DNA from: Bromus sterilis | Taxonomy: Eukaryota > Streptophyta > Magnoliopsida > Poales > Poaceae | NCBI GenBank assembly: GCA_950022295.1 | Contig: OX465600.1 | Span: 228,987,782-229,051,781 of the forward strand | Reading direction: 5' to 3' | DNA: 64,000 bases | In this document: in pieces, positions 1 through 12,034 of the stretch | How the letters are laid out: each line of letters opens with the position of its first letter | Position numbering within the stretch: position 1 is the stretch's first letter | Translations under genes and position numbers: made by a program | The notes under the pieces: model-generated | What the model was told of the DNA's origin: nothing | Databases searched by the model: none | What the model saw: only the letters and a program-made list of their open reading frames with translations

Positions 1-1
1 T

Positions 2-412
2 TTTGCTCCTATCAAGGCTCAATGTGATGGGTTGCATCTATCTTATCATCCTAAAAACCGTGTCGAAAACAATACACGTGTGCTTGTAGGTCATGAACAA
101 CATGATTTATGTGATAGTTATATTCTTGATGTTGTTCATGATGCTACTGAAAATTAATTTGAGAGAGGAAAGTTTGGTTGTACAAACTTCCATGTTACAA
201 AAATACCTCTCTTCATGTTGAAAGTTTTGAAGTTTCTCTTGTTCCACCTTCCTATGCTTGTCACTTTGTTCTTATTTGATTTATTTTCTTACAAGTTTCC
301 TAGGCATAGGAAGTGGGTTAGGCTTAAATGTGTTTCACATTTGCTTCTTGATGCTCTATTTTGCTTCAACTCTTATTCTCTTGTGAGTATCTTTCTTAAT
401 CTTTGTGCCTAG
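2..412 (+). pseudogene. 3' end of an uncharacterised retrotransposon ORF with hydrophobic segments
   Basis: The frame starting at base 2 is open to a TAA at 155-157, where related copies would be expected to have a sense codon (the next residues read FERGKFG). It then stays open to the TAG at 410-412. The C-terminal part has two hydrophobic stretches, roughly encoded by 227-285 and 335-400, separated by a basic segment (PRHRKWVRLK). That would suit a membrane-associated or matrix-like protein, but I recognise no named domain. The position just before the conserved post-gag block places it where E2 and E3 carry gag or protease sequence. An env-like or accessory role is possible but unsupported. 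The 5' end is outside the window. Confidence 0.5.
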
Positions 413-455
413 CTCAAAGGCGTAAAAGAAAGCGCTTGTTGGGAGGCAACCCAAT
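407..455 (+). other. Conserved post-ORF block of the E1/E2/E3 family
   Basis: This block is nearly identical at 9211-9258 (E2) and 28640-28688 (E3), always just after the last coding frame. It can fold into small hairpins: GCCT/AGGC around AGCTCAA, and GTTG/CAAC around GGAGG. High conservation next to diverged sequence suggests a cis-acting signal. No known function is assigned here. Confidence 0.6.
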
Positions 456-3244
456 TTTGTTTTTCCTTCTGTTCTTAGTGGTCTTGATGATTTTTACTAC
501 TGTAGAAACATTATTGTATCTTTACGTTTCAAGCTTTGTGCCAAGTTTAGCCTCTGATTGCAAGAAAGATGAAAAGTTGGTGCATGCTGTCCAAAAACAG
601 ATTCTGTTTGCTTGACGGAAAAATTAATGATAAATCACCAAATCATCTTTTTGATCTGATTTTTTGACAGTATGCTCCATACAATTATATTTCACGCGTC
701 TGTACTGCGTTTTTTGATTTGAGTTGCAGAAGTATTTCTTTAAAATTCTTTTCTCTCTGCTATTCTGTTTTTCTCAGCTTCTGCCCCAGTTTATCTTTTT
801 GCAGTTTTGCAAACCTTAAGCTTGCTTTTTCTTTGCAAAAACTTTTGGACAGTCAAGAGAAATAGTAGCCCTTCCTGATAATCTTTATTTGCAGTAGAGA
901 AAAATATATTTTAATAGGTACTAACCTCTCTAATCAGTTTACAATGAGTTATGTATGAAGGGAGTTTTCAAGTGTGCGATGGAAGATGATGAAAGAAGAT
1001 CCTGGAGTGTCAAATGCTCAAGCTTGGGGATGCCCATGTACACCCCCAATAAATATTGAAGGAGACTCAAGCGTCTAAGCTTGGGGATGCTCCCGTGCAT
1101 CCCCTTCTTCATCAACAATTATCAGTTCGTCCCTCGTTGCACTATATTTTTATCACTTCATGCGTTATGTGCTATGCTTGGAGCGTCTCGCTCTTTAATT
1201 TTATTAGGTTGTTTTTTCTTTGTTTGCTCTAGTAACAATTTAGACCCCAGCTTTATTTTGTGTGGGAGAGAAACACGCTCCGCTTGAACTAGAACTCCTC
1301 ATAGGATTTGCATGCTTATTTCTTAGATGTGAGTTGTTCTTTTTCTTTTCTTAGCTGCTGCCCTGTTTAGTTGTAGTGCTTTAGACTTTCTCTAGAGCTT
1401 TTGACTCAGGTTCGAACTTTCTATAGGTTGCATGTTTATCTTGTTTAGAAAGTTTGCCTGTTGCACTGAGTTTGTGTCTTGACTAGAAAGTAGGTAGTTG
1501 AATTGCTATTCTCTTTGTAGTAGTAACTTGCAATAGTTTTGAGGTATTGACTAGAGTAATGTTTGAACTTTTGGTGTAAAGAGCATTAGCCTATTAGTGA
1601 TAGATGTCGTATTTTGGGCAATCCGTCTGATTTTCGAAAACCAAAACCCCTGTGGAGAACTCTAGCTACTAGAATGATCACTAACCTCTGGAGGGTTCGA
1701 ATATTAGATTACACTCACGTACCATGAGTCGAGGATGCGCAAGGATAACCAAACCCCCATACACTCCTCCTTGGGGTACTTGTCTCTCTGTGAACCTCCT
1801 GATTAGATTGAGAGTTACCGATAATAAGTGCATGAGTTCTTCGGACTAATGTGAGTATTCGAAAGTTGACACTTCCACCACCCATATTTTTCTAGCCTCT
1901 TCGGTACCGTGCATTGCCCTTTCTCACCTCGAGAGTTGGCGCATACTTCGCCGGCGCATCCAAACCGTTGGCATGATACGCTCTGTCATCATAAGCCTCC
2001 TTATATCTTTCCTCAAAACAGCCAATATATCTACAAGTCATTTCCATAGCCTTTTGAAGATACATTGCCATGCAAGATCCACCATCTCATGACTTGATCT
2101 TCATGTCATACATGCTACTTGCTTGATCGATGAGCCGCATGCTAGTTGGGCCTTGCCCTAATCATTGCTACATGACGCGCTAGTATCATTGCATATCCTG
2201 CTATCCTGGCAGAGGCTTACATTTGCATCATGATAGTTATATCTTCTTTATGTGAGTACCTTTGTAAAGTGTGAAAGATCTCCTATATTCTTGTAAAATA
2301 TAGAGTGTTGCCCCTAAAAGTGAGGAAAAGATCCCAAAGAGGACAAAATCAAAAGATCCCAAAGAGGACAAATGAGAGTTAAATATAAAGAGCCATTGAG
2401 GCCACCAAAAAAATAGAAAAAAATAGAAAAAAGAGAAAAATAAAATAAAAAGAGAGAAGGGGGCACACTACTATTCCTTTTGAGAGATCCACACTCGTAC
2501 TTCATCCTCTATCCCTTGTACTCCATAGAGATCATCATACATGCATATAGCTATGTGGGGACCCTTCACACTATAGAACTTGGCTTGTATATTCCAATGA
2601 TGAGCCTCCTCAAACGAGCTCTAGGTCTTCTTGAGCAAGCAAGTTGGATGCACCCCCACTAGTTCCCTTAGAGAGCTTTTAGCTCACATGTTCATCCGTT
2701 GCATGGCAATCCCTACTCCTCACATCATATCTATAATATGGCCTTCTCTCGCCTATGATTGTCCTCATTGATGTGAGCCTTTCACATCTTTTGGTCTTCC
2801 TCCTCCACCTTCTTTCTGTTTCGCCGTTTAGGTGTCAACTTTCTTGCTCACGCTCATCCATTGCATGAGTGCTCAAAATATCGAAAGGGAGTGGATTAGT
2901 TTGACTTGTACCTGGCTAGTAGTCTGGGGATGAGTCCAGATAAGAATCCAAAGGAGACCAAGTGTGAAACTTTAGTAGACATAGTTCTCAACAACCGTTT
3001 TTCTCTTTTTCCCAGTCCCCTTCTTGCACGCAAACACCATCTGGCGACATTCGAGTCACGGAAAGCGAGAGCTCTTGCACCCTCTGTTCTTTTGTTGCTT
3101 GTGTCAATGCTAATATAGACTCTTGCTTGTTAAGACTTGAATTGAATTCCATGCTTTGATTGCTTTACTTAAATGTCCTTATATGGTTGTGTCGCATGTC
3201 GCCACAGAAATTATGCATGTTATCATTTACCTACTCGGGGATGT
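456..3244 (+). other. Non-coding 3' region of E1
   Basis: I see no credible coding frame. The stretch contains two PPT-like GGGGATG hairpins (1025-1104), a 25-bp unit repeated in tandem at about 2326-2373 (core AGATCCCAAAGAGGACAAA) and an A/G-rich tract at 2404-2465. It ends at the LTR. The same order of blocks recurs in E2 (9259-12048) and E3 (28689-31471), so this is family sequence and not host DNA. Confidence 0.75.
1025..1104 (+). repeat. Duplicated PPT-like hairpin motifs (E1)
   Basis: AAGCTTGGGGATG occurs twice about 58 bp apart. The second copy forms an 8-bp inverted repeat, GGGGATGC (1083-1090) and GCATCCCC (1097-1104), around a 6-nt loop. The same word occurs at the real polypurine tract before the E2 3' LTR (12035-12048). 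Confidence 0.7.
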
Positions 3245-4893
3245 TGATACGTCCCAAACGTATCTATAATTTCTGCTTGCTCCATGCATGATTTGTGTGA
3301 CTTTGCCATGTTTTGCTTGAACTTTCATACACTTTAGATCATATTTGGACTAACCTATTAACTCATTGCACCCAGTTGCCAGTTCCTGTTTTCTGCTGTT
3401 TTTTTATTTAAGGTTTTCCGGCCATTAAAAGTGCTCCAAAAATTCCGGAAAAATTATATAAAAAATCAGCGTCCCGGAAGCTTCCGGATTAACCAAGGAA
3501 GGAAGGGAAGGCCACCACCAGGGGCCCCGGAGGGTGCCTGGCGCGACCCCCCGTAGGGCGCGCCGACTGCCCTCATGGCTGCCTGGTGGCCCCCCTCGGT
3601 GCCCCCTTTGGCCTATATTTAGCCCCAACGGAGGAAACCCCTAATATCGATCTGCTATTCCCGATCTCTTCTCTGTACCGCCGCCGCCGCCGTTTCAAGA
3701 TCGGGGCTGCCAGGAGAAGCTGCCCCGGCACCCTGCCGGAAGGAGGAACCACCTCCGGGAGACCCTGCATCGCCATGGACGCCTCCAGGATGTGCCGTGA
3801 GTAGTCCCCCTTGGACCATGGGTCCATGACCAGTAGCTATGTGATGTTCTCCTCCCCTCTTTGTGCTTCCACTTTCGAGACCTCGTGAGATGCCTCACAT
3901 GACCGAGGCACCTTTGTAATTTTCTATGTTTCTATGCTGAGTTTGCTGGGATCTGATGGATTATGAGACTATGTTAAATTGTGATGGGTAATATATTTGG
4001 TTCTTCTCTTTTATATTTGAGTTCTTGAGTAAATTCTTGCATGTTCCCCGTATTTTACTTTGGCCAAGTGATTTGTTGCAACTCCAAGAGGGAGCGTTAT
4101 GCTTGATTGTGGGTTCAGCCCCCTGATATCTAGCTTGCGTTACAGAAACATGAGACTAGGGGATATCCTGTTGCCACCAGGGATAAAACAACGGTGCTTG
4201 TACTTGCGAGTGCAAGGATTGTTTACTTTACGCAAAGTTCTTTTAATGCAGTTGTCTGATGCTTTGAGTTTACACTTTGGGTGGGATTCGCAACTTAATA
4301 CCAGCGAGATGTTCCGAATAGATATCTCAAGGTGGATGATTCGTAGTGGATGCAGATGGATTTCGGTCTACTTACCTTGGCGTACTTCCCATTGCTTTTG
4401 AGCCTCTTCCTTTCTTTTTTAGCATAGTTAGCATTGCGGTGCGTTTATAATCCTGTCAATTGCCCAGCTGTGATTTGTTTACCTCGCTAGCATTTTTATT
4501 GTATTTTGGGAGAGAGAGACATCACTAGTGAAAGTCATGGGACCCCGGTCCATATTTCCACCATTGTTTACACACTCAATTTACTTTCAGTCTTTACTTT
4601 CAATTGCTTTTATCTCTTGCGTTGATCCTTTGTAAACAACAAGGCTGAAGGAATTGACAACTCATCTGTACTCATTGGGAGAAAAGTTACTTGTTGTGTG
4701 TGCAGGTCAGGTGAAGTTAGCAACCTCGGCTGTGAACGGCACCATTGTTCACTTTATCACCGTATTGTATCCTTCGGAGTTCTACGGGAGACAAACCTTA
4801 GCATCTTCGCTAAGGGAAACTTGCTGTTGTGCTACATCCAACCTTCCACTTGGGGTAACCAACGAGGAGAGTTATATCCGTTGACTCTCATCA
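3245..4893 (+). repeat. 3' LTR of E1
   Basis: It starts TGATACGTCCC directly after the internal 3' region and is collinear with the E2 and E3 LTRs through the promoter, the GC-rich leader and the 3' section. It ends near CTCATCA; the last bases are uncertain by about 3 bp. About 1.65 kb long, matching the E2 LTR. Its TSD cannot be tested because the 5' end of E1 lies outside the window. Confidence 0.85.
3614..3621 (+). promoter_or_regulatory. TATA-like box in E1 LTR
   Basis: TATATTTA sits at the same relative position in all four LTR copies of this family (also 5370, 5809 and 12419), just upstream of a GC-rich transcribed-leader-like stretch. A Pol II promoter role is inferred from position and conservation. 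Confidence 0.55.
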
Positions 4894-5026
4894 TCAGGTG
4901 CCCCTTTCCCATCTATATATAGAGGGAGGGGAGGGGAGGCCACCTTGGAGGAGGGGCAGCCCTAGGGGGTGCGCCCTAGGGTTTCCCCTTCCTCAAGGTT
5001 GCGCCACAAGGGGGGGAGGAAACTTC
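4894..5026. other. Orphan fragment between E1 and E3
   Basis: About 130 bp that belongs to neither flanking LTR. It holds a CTATATATAG box near 4911 followed by G- and C-rich repeats, a composition like the promoter part of a Copia or Gypsy LTR. It may be what is left of an older element that E1 or E3 entered. No coding potential. Confidence 0.4.
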
Positions 5027-5441
5027 TGATACATCCCAAACGTATCTAAAATTTCTACTTGCTCCATGTATGTTTTGGGTGATTTGCTATGCTTTTCATA
5101 CACTTTCATACACTTTTGATCACATTTGGACTAGCCTACTATCTCAGTGCACCACATTCTTTTTATTTCAGGTTTCCCCCGTATTTAAAGGGCTTCAAAA
5201 ATTCCAGAAAATCCAATAAAAATCATCACGAAGAAACTTGCTAGTGTCCCGAAGGAGGGCCAGAGTTGGACCACCAGGGGTCCAGGCGCCCTGGTGGCGC
5301 GCCCCCCTGGTGGCCACGCCGGGTGGCCATCTGGACAACCGGGGCCACCCCAGGCTCCACCCTTTGGACTATATTTACCCCATCTTCCGAAACCCTCGAA
5401 GACAGAACCTTTTTCCTCTATCTCCCCTCTGTCCTGCCGCC
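5027..5441 (+). repeat. 5' LTR of E3, first part
   Basis: It starts TGATACATCCC and matches the first 400 bp of the E1 and E2 LTRs, including a TATATTTA box at 5370-5377. It breaks off in the GC-rich leader exactly where E2 begins, and the missing remainder resumes after E2 at 26449. ACTTC (5022-5026) would be the left TSD, but no partner is visible. Confidence 0.85.
5437..5441. repeat. TSD CCGCC of E2 (left copy)
   Basis: CCGCC here and at 26444-26448 flank E2 directly. The E3 LTR reads straight on from the right copy. Confidence 0.9.
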
Positions 5442-7099
5442 TTATACGTCCCAAATGTATCTATAATTTCTGCTTGCTCCATGCATGTTTTGTGTGACTT
5501 TGCCATGTTTTAGATGAACTTTCATACATTTTGATCATATTTGGACTAACCTATTAACTCAGTGCACCTCATGCTAGTTCCTGTTTTTTGCTATTTTTGT
5601 ATTTCAGGTTTTCCCGATACTTAAAGTGCCCAATAAATTCCCGAAAAATTATATAAAAATCAGCGCATCAGAAGCTTCCGGAATAATAAAGTGGGAGCCG
5701 GAGTGGACCCACCAGGGCCCCAGGCGCCCTGGTGGCACGACCTAGGGTGGGGACGCGCCCAGGGGCCGCCTGGACCCCTGTTAGCCCCCCTGGCTGCCCC
5801 CTTGTGCCTATATTTAGACCTCGTCCGGAAACCCTCGAAGGGAGAGCACTTTTTCCCGATCGCTTGTCTGTTCCGCCATCGCCGCCGTTTCAAGATCGGG
5901 GCTGCGAGGAGACGCTGTCCCGGCACCCTGCCAGAGGGAGTATTCACCTCCGGGAGCTTCTCCATCGCCATGGACGTTCCCCGGATGTGCCGTGAGTAAT
6001 CCACCTTGGACCATGGGTCCATGATCAGTAGATATGTGATGTTTCTTCTCCTCCCTTGTGCTTCACTTCTTAGCCCTCGTGAGCTGGCCTACATGATCAA
6101 GGCACCTATGTAATCTTTCAGTTGTTGTTATGTTGAGTTTGCTGGGATATGATGGATTATAAGACTAGGTTCAGATTGTGATAAGTAATATATTTGGTTC
6201 TTCTCTTTTATATTTGAGTTCTTGAGTAATTCTTGCATGTTCTCCGTTGCGGTATCTTACTTTGGCCAAGTGGTTTATTGCAACTCCAAGAGGGAGCGTT
6301 ATGCTTGATTCTGGGTTCAGCCCCCCGATGTCTAGCTTGAGTGACAGAAACATGAGACTAGGGGATGTGTTGTTGCCATCAGGGGAAAACAACGGTGCTT
6401 GTACTCGCGGGTGCAAGGATTCTTTACTTTACGCAAAGTACTTTTAATGCAGTTGTCTGTTGCTTTGGATTTACACTTTGGGTGGGATTCACAACTTAAT
6501 ACCAGCAGGATGTTCTGGAGAGATATCTCAAGGTGGATGATTCGTAGTAGATGCAGATGGATTTCAGTCTACTTACCTTGTTGTACTGCCCATGCTTTTG
6601 AGCCTCTTCCTTTATTTTGTAACATAGTTAGCATTGCGGTGCGGTCTTAATCCTTTCAATTGGCCAGCTGTAATTTTTTACCTTGCATAGCCTTTTTATT
6701 GTCTTTTGGGAGAGAGACATCACTAGTGAACATCATGGGACCCCGTTCCATATTTCCATCACTATTTACACCTTCAATTTACTTCCTGCTTTAGCTTTCA
6801 GTTGCAGTCACCACTATCATTATCTCTTGCGTTTGATCCCTTGTAAACTGCAAGGCCGGAGGGATTGACAACCCCTCTGTACTCGTTGGGAGCAAAGTTA
6901 ATTGTTGTGTGTGCAGGTCCAGGTTGAGTTAACAATATCTCAAACGGCGTGTTGTTCACTCTACCACCTACTTGTATCTCTTGGAGTCCTACTGGTTCGA
7001 TACTCAACCTTAGCATCTTTGCTAAGGGAAATTTGCTGCTATCTACATCCAACCTTCCACTTGGGGTAACCAGCGAGGAGCACCACTTCAGTGCCATCA
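5442..7099 (+). repeat. 5' LTR of E2
   Basis: It starts TTATACGTCCC (the 3' copy starts TGATACGTCCC, so the terminal G is mutated) and ends GTGCCATCA. 1658 bp. It contains a TATATTTA box at 5809-5816 followed by a GC-rich leader. It is flanked on the left by TSD CCGCC. Confidence 0.92.
5809..5816 (+). promoter_or_regulatory. TATA-like box in E2 5' LTR
   Basis: TATATTTA at the position conserved in all LTRs of this group. It would start the E2 genomic transcript in the GC-rich stretch downstream. Inferred from position only. Confidence 0.55.
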
Positions 7100-7109
7100 A
7101 GCGAATTTC

Positions 7110-7127
7110 TGGCACCGCTGCCGGGGA
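7110..7127 (+). other. Primer binding site of E2 (tRNA-Asp type)
   Basis: TGGCACCGCTGCCGGGGA resembles the complement of a plant tRNA-Asp 3' end (TGGCGCCGTTGCCGGGG) with two differences. It lies 10 nt after the LTR end, the same spacing as in E3. Confidence 0.8.
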
Positions 7128-7267
7128 CTCCAACCTACAAGATAGGGGGTTGCACACTATCTTTTATCTTTGCTTTTTAGTCTTATTATTTTACCTTTCA
7201 GTTTTTACCTTTGTGTCCCTTATCAAAAATACCAAAAAAATCAGTTACCTTGCTTGCTGCTGCTACT

Positions 7268-8487
7268 ATGGGTTCCACTGAAAACCCCAAGTTGTGTGAC
7301 TTCACTAGTCACAACAACAACGACTTTTTCCGCACTCCTATTGCCCCACCTGCCACTTCAGCACCATCCTATGAAATTAAACCTTCTTTATTGAATCTTG
7401 TTATGAAAGAACAATTCGCCGGTGCTGGAGAGGATAGTGCATTGCACTTAAATAATTTTGTTGAGCTTTGTGATATGCAAAAGTACAAGGAAGTAGATGG
7501 TGATATTGTTAAATTGAAGCTTTTTTCTTTCTCCTTGAGAGGAAGAGCTAAGGAGTGGCTGCAATCCTTACCTACGAATAGCATTGATTCTTGGGATATA
7601 TGTAAGGATGCTTTTATTGGGAAGTACTACCCACCTGCTAAAATTATCCAATTAAGGAGTAATATTATGAATTTTAGGCAATTGGATAATGAACACATTG
7701 CCCAAGCTTGGGAACGAATGAAGACTCTTGTTAAGAACTGCGTACACATGGTTTCACTATTTGGATGGTTATCCAGACTTTTTATGCAGCCTTGAACTTT
7801 ACCTCATGGAATCTGTTAGACTCGGTCGCGGGAGGAACTTTTATGTCAACCACACATGGTGCTGCCACGAAGCTACTTGATGAGATGATGCTACACTACT
7901 CTCAATGGCCCATCGAACGATCTCCAACTGGTAAGAAGGTAAATTCTGTCGAGGAGATCTCCTCTCTCAATGAAAAGGTTGATTTGATCATGTCTTTACT
8001 TACTAAGCAAGCTCCTATTGATCCTCATGATGTTCCTTTAAATTCCTTGGTTGCTCAAGAACAAGTAGATGTGAACTTTATCTCTAGAAACAACTTCAAC
8101 AATAATGCCTATAGGAGTAATTTTGGTAATAGCAATCCTAGTCCATTTCCATCCAACAACTATGGGAACAACAACACTTATCCTAGCACCAAAAACTCCA
8201 CTTCTGCACTAGAGAGCATGCTTAAAATTAGAACTTCTCCCCTTGAGGAGAGGAAGACCACTCCTGTGAATGCTATTCAAGTGCAAATTAATGAAAAAAT
8301 TAGGATGTTGGCCAAACTTAAAGAGAGATGGGCTAGAGAAACGGAGGAAGAATATAGAATTAAGAGCCGTCCGACACACCATACCATTGCTACTATCAAG
8401 TTGTTGAGGATCTCAAAACTGTTAGCAGCCATCACACCCCTAGTCCACCTTGACCTATCAATGGTGATTCTACCACCTCAACCATAG
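7268..8487 (+). pseudogene. gag: Gag of E2, frameshifted
   Basis: It begins ATGGGTTCC at 7268, after the PBS and leader. The first frame runs to 7795 and contains an Athila-type Retrotrans_gag core (motifs RGRAKEWLQSLP, WDICKDAFIGKYY, FRQLDNEHIAQAWERMK). Near 7750 a 1-nt loss shifts the frame, and the homologous protein continues in the frame ending at 8487 (VIQTFYAALNF, AAT-LLDEMM, then an Asn-rich low-complexity tail). Gag would form the particle that packages element RNA. No CCHC zinc knuckle is visible. The tail near 8300-8487 departs from the expected sequence, suggesting further small indels. Not translatable as one protein. Confidence 0.85.
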
Positions 8488-8501
8488 ATGAAGAAACCTC
8501 T

Positions 8502-9091
8502 ATGAATATAGAGGCTTTGAAACAAGTGAGCCTTAATGATATCACTACCTCCTTAATTAATAGTAGTGATCTTGATTTTGATAATTGCACCCTACCTGAA
8601 GTTATTGGTTTCCTACACAAAATGTCTAGAGACCCCCACACTAACACACTTAATCTTACCTTCACAGAGCATATCGCCAATGCTCTAATTAAAGTTAGGG
8701 AGGAGAAGCTTAGAATAGAAGCCTCCATACCTAGAAATCTAGAAGATGGTTGGGATCCTATGATTAAAATTAAATTGAATAACTTCTCTTGCTTTGATCT
8801 TTGTGATGTTGGAGCTAGTACTCTGTTATGCCCAAAAGAATGTATGATATGCTTGAATTGGAACCTTTTGATCCTTGTTCTTTTGGTGTTCGTCTTGTCG
8901 ATTCTTCCGTAAAGAAACCTTTGGGGAAGATCGTTGATGTTCTTATCATTGTCAATGACAATTATGTTCCCATTGATTTCACTATTATGGATATTGAGTG
9001 TGAACCCTCTTGTCCAATTATTTTGGCATGTCCTTTTCTTCGCACAGTTGGTGCTGTTATTGACATGAAAGAAGGGAATATAAAATTCTAA
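8502..9091 (+). pseudogene. Retroviral-type aspartic protease region of E2, frameshifted
   Basis: The frame 8502-8912 holds a linker and then CDVGAS (Asp codon at 8805), which fits the D-x-G-A-S active site of Athila-type proteases. Near 8820-8835 the frame shifts, and the rest of the domain continues to 9091: MPKRMYDML, then GKIVDVLIIVNDNYVPIDF, then CPIILACPFLRTVGAVIDM, the conserved second half with the ILG-like turn changed to ILA. The protein would cleave Gag-type precursors. After the stop at 9091 there is no RT, so the coding part ends at protease. Order and sequence support the call; activity is lost. Confidence 0.8.
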
Positions 9092-9210
9092 TTCCCTCTC
9101 AAGAAAGGGATGGAACACTTCCCTAGGAAGAAGATTAAGTTACCTTTTGAGTCTGTTACACGGGCTAGCTATTCTATTTCTCTTGATAAATTTTATCTTT
9201 TTTGCTTTGT

Positions 9211-9258
9211 GCCTAGCTCAAAGGCGTAAAAGAAAGCGCTTGTTGGGTGGCAACCAAA
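9211..9258 (+). other. Conserved post-ORF block (E2 copy)
   Basis: GCCTAGCTCAAAGGC followed by the GCGCTTGTTGGG core. It differs from the E1 copy mainly by GGGTGG in place of GGGAGG. It lies 120 bp after the protease stop. Confidence 0.6.
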
Positions 9259-9794
9259 TTTGTTTTTTTCCTTCTGTTTTTAGTGGTCTCGATGTTTGTT
9301 ACTACCGTAGCAACATCGTTGTATCTTTATTTTCAAGCTTTGTGCCAAATTTAGCCTCTGATTGCAAGAAAGATCAAAAGTTGGTGCATGCTGTCCAGAA
9401 ATAGATTCTGTCTGCTTGACGGAAAAAATTATCATAAATCACCAGATTATATTTTTGATCGGAATTGTTTTGACAGTATGCTCCATACAATTATCTTTCA
9501 GGCGTCTGTTATGAGTTTTTAGATTTGAGTTGCACCAGTATGATTCTGTCTGCCCCTTTTTATATTTTCGCAATTTTGCAAATCTTAAGCTTGCTTTTTC
9601 TTTGCAAAAACTTTTGGGCAACCAAGAGAAACAGTAGCCCTTCCTGAAAATCTTTTTTTCCAGTAGAGGTAAATTATTTTAATAGGGTACTAACCTCTCT
9701 AATCAGCTTATGATGAGTTATCTATGAAGGGAGTTTTCAAGTGTGCGATGGAAGGTGATGAAAGATGATCTTGGAGTGTCAAACGCTCAAGCTT

Positions 9795-9872
9795 GGGGAT
9801 GCCCCCATGCACCCCAATAAATATTCAAGGAGACTCAAGCGTCTAAGCTTGGGGCTGCCCCCGTGCATCCCC
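9795..9872 (+). repeat. Duplicated PPT-like hairpin motifs (E2)
   Basis: Two copies of the AAGCTTGGGG hairpin unit. The second pairs GGGGCTGC (9851-9858) with GCATCCCC (9865-9872), with one mismatch relative to E1 and E3. Confidence 0.65.
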
Positions 9873-12034
9873 TTATCCATTAACAATTGTCAGTTCGTCC
9901 CTCGTTCCACTATATTTTATCACTTTATGCGTAATGTGCTATGCTTGGAGCGTCTTTCTCTTTACTTTTTAGTTTCTTTAGCTTTGCTTGCTGTTCGTAT
10001 CAAGTCAGAACCCAGATATCTTTGTGTGGGACAGAAACACACTCCACTTTAAACTAGAACACCTCATAGGATTTTCATGCTTATCTTTGCTGTGAGTATT
10101 CTTTATGTTTTCTTAGGTGCTGTCATGTTTAGCTCTTGTGCTTTATTGTTTACTTTTACTTTTCAAGAGGTTTTAATTAGTTTAGGCTTGAACTCTCTAG
10201 AATTTGCATGTTTATCCTGTTTAGAGAGTTTGCAGTTGTGTGTCTTAACTTGAAAGTAGGTAATTGAAGTTGCTATTATTTTTGTAGAAGTAACTTGCAA
10301 TAGTTTTGAGGTATTGACTTGATTAATGTTTGAAATTATGCTATCAAGAGCTTTAGATTATTAGTGATAGATGTCGTATTTTGGGAAATCCGTGTGATTT
10401 TCAAAAAACCAAAAACCCTATTGAGCACTCTAATAACTAGATGGATAACTAATCTCTAGAGGGGTCGAATATTAGAGTACACTCACGTACCATGAGTCGA
10501 GGATGCGCAAGGATAACCAAACCCCCATACACTCCTCCTCGGGGTACTTGTCTCTTTGTGAACCTTCTGATTTGATTGAGAGTTACCGATAATAAGTGCA
10601 TGAGTTCTTCGGACTAATGTGAGTATTCGAAAGTTGACACTTCCACCACCCATATTTTTCTAGCCTCTTCGGTACCGTGCATTGCCCTTTCTCACCTCGA
10701 GAGTTGGCGCATCCTTCGCCAGTGCATCCAAACCCTTGGCATGATACGCTCTGTCCCCATAAGCCTCCTTATATCTTCCCTCAAAATAGCCACCATACCT
10801 ACCTACATGGCATTTCCATAGCCTTTCCGAGATACATTACCATGCAACATCCATCTTATCATGACTTGATCTTCATGTCATACATGCCATTGCTTGATCG
10901 ATGAGCCGAACGCTAGTTGGGCCTTGACCTAATCATTGCTACATGATGCGCTAGTATCATTGCATATCCTGCTACACTGGCAGAGGCATACATTTGCATC
11001 ATGATAGTTACTTCTTCTTTATGTGAGTACTTTTGCAAAGTTTGAAAGATCTCCTATACTTCTTGTAATATATAGAGTGTTGCCCCTAAAGTGAGGAAAA
11101 GATCCCAAAGAGGACAAAATTAAAAGATCCCAAAGAGGACAAATGAGAGTTAAATAGAAAGAGCCATGGAGGCCACCAAAAAATAGAAAAAATATAATAA
11201 AGAGAAAAATAAAAATAAAAAGAGAGAAGGGGGCACACTACTATTCCTTTTGAGAGATCCCCACTCGTATTTCATCTTCTACCCTTGTACTCCATAGAGA
11301 TCATCATACATGCATATAACTATGTGAGGATCCTTCACACTATAGAACTTAGCTTGTATATTCTAATGATGAGCCTCCTCAAACGAACTATAGGTCTACT
11401 TGAGCAAGCAAGTTGGATACACCCCCACTAGTACCATTGGAGAGCTTTCCATAGCTCACATGTGCATCCGTTGCATGGCAATCCCTACTACTCACATCAT
11501 ATATATCATGTGGCTTTCTCTTGCCTATGATTGTCCTCATTGATGTGATCCTTTCACACCTTTTTGTATTTCTCCTCCACCTTCTTTCTCTTTCGCCGTT
11601 TAGGTTTGAACTTTTTTTCTCACGCTCATCCATTGCATGAGTGCTCAAAATATCGAAAGGGAGTGGATCAGTTTGACTTGTACCTGGCTAGTCGTCTAGG
11701 AACGAGGTCAGATAAGACTTCAAAGGAGACCAAGTGTGAAACTTTAGTAGATCTAGTTCTCAACAAATAAAAAGTTTTCTCTCTCGTATTCCCAATCCCC
11801 TTTCTTGCACGCAAACACCATTTGGAGACATTCGAGTCACAGACAGTGAGAGCTCTTGCACCTTTTGTTCTTGTGTTTCTTGTTTCAATGCTAATATAGA
11901 CTCTTGCTTGTTAAGACTTGAATTGAATTGCATGGTTTAATTGCTTTACTTAAAAGTCCTTATATGGTTGTGTGGCCTGTCACCACAAAAATTATGCTTG
12001 TGATCATTTAGCTACTCGAGGACGAGCATGAATT

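Larger units (their letters stand above)
1..4893 (+). mobile_element. E1: 3' part of an Athila-like Gypsy LTR retrotransposon
   Basis: The window opens inside this element. It shows the end of a coding region (2-412), a long non-coding 3' region (413-3244) and a 3' LTR (3245-4893). The LTR start, the promoter position and many blocks of the 3' region match E2 and E3 further right, so these are three copies of one family group. The 5' half, including any RT or integrase, lies outside the window. The clade (Athila-like) is inferred from the gag and protease seen in E2; the exact Triticeae family is not assigned. Confidence 0.85.
9092..12034 (+). other. Non-coding 3' region of E2
   Basis: Nearly 3 kb with no credible coding frame, collinear with 413-3244 of E1 and 28626-31471 of E3. 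It contains the conserved post-ORF block, the duplicated hairpin, the tandem 25-bp repeat (about 11097-11145) and an A/G-rich tract (11170-11232). It occupies the place where an autonomous Gypsy element would have RT, RNase H and integrase. Confidence 0.75.

Noticed and set aside
403..615. Small basic ORF (CLAQRRKRKRLLGG) over the conserved block, also at 9147-9404
   Set aside because: The two copies agree at both ends but differ by compensating indels in between, giving unrelated middle sequences, and E3 stops early. Conservation is at the nucleotide level, so a structural role is more likely than a protein.
2326..2373. Tandem 25-bp repeats considered as a CRISPR-like or satellite array
   Set aside because: Only two units without unique spacers, inside a plant retrotransposon.
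4894..5026. TATA-bearing orphan piece as a gene promoter
   Set aside because: No gene follows; an LTR starts 100 bp downstream. Composition suits an old LTR fragment.
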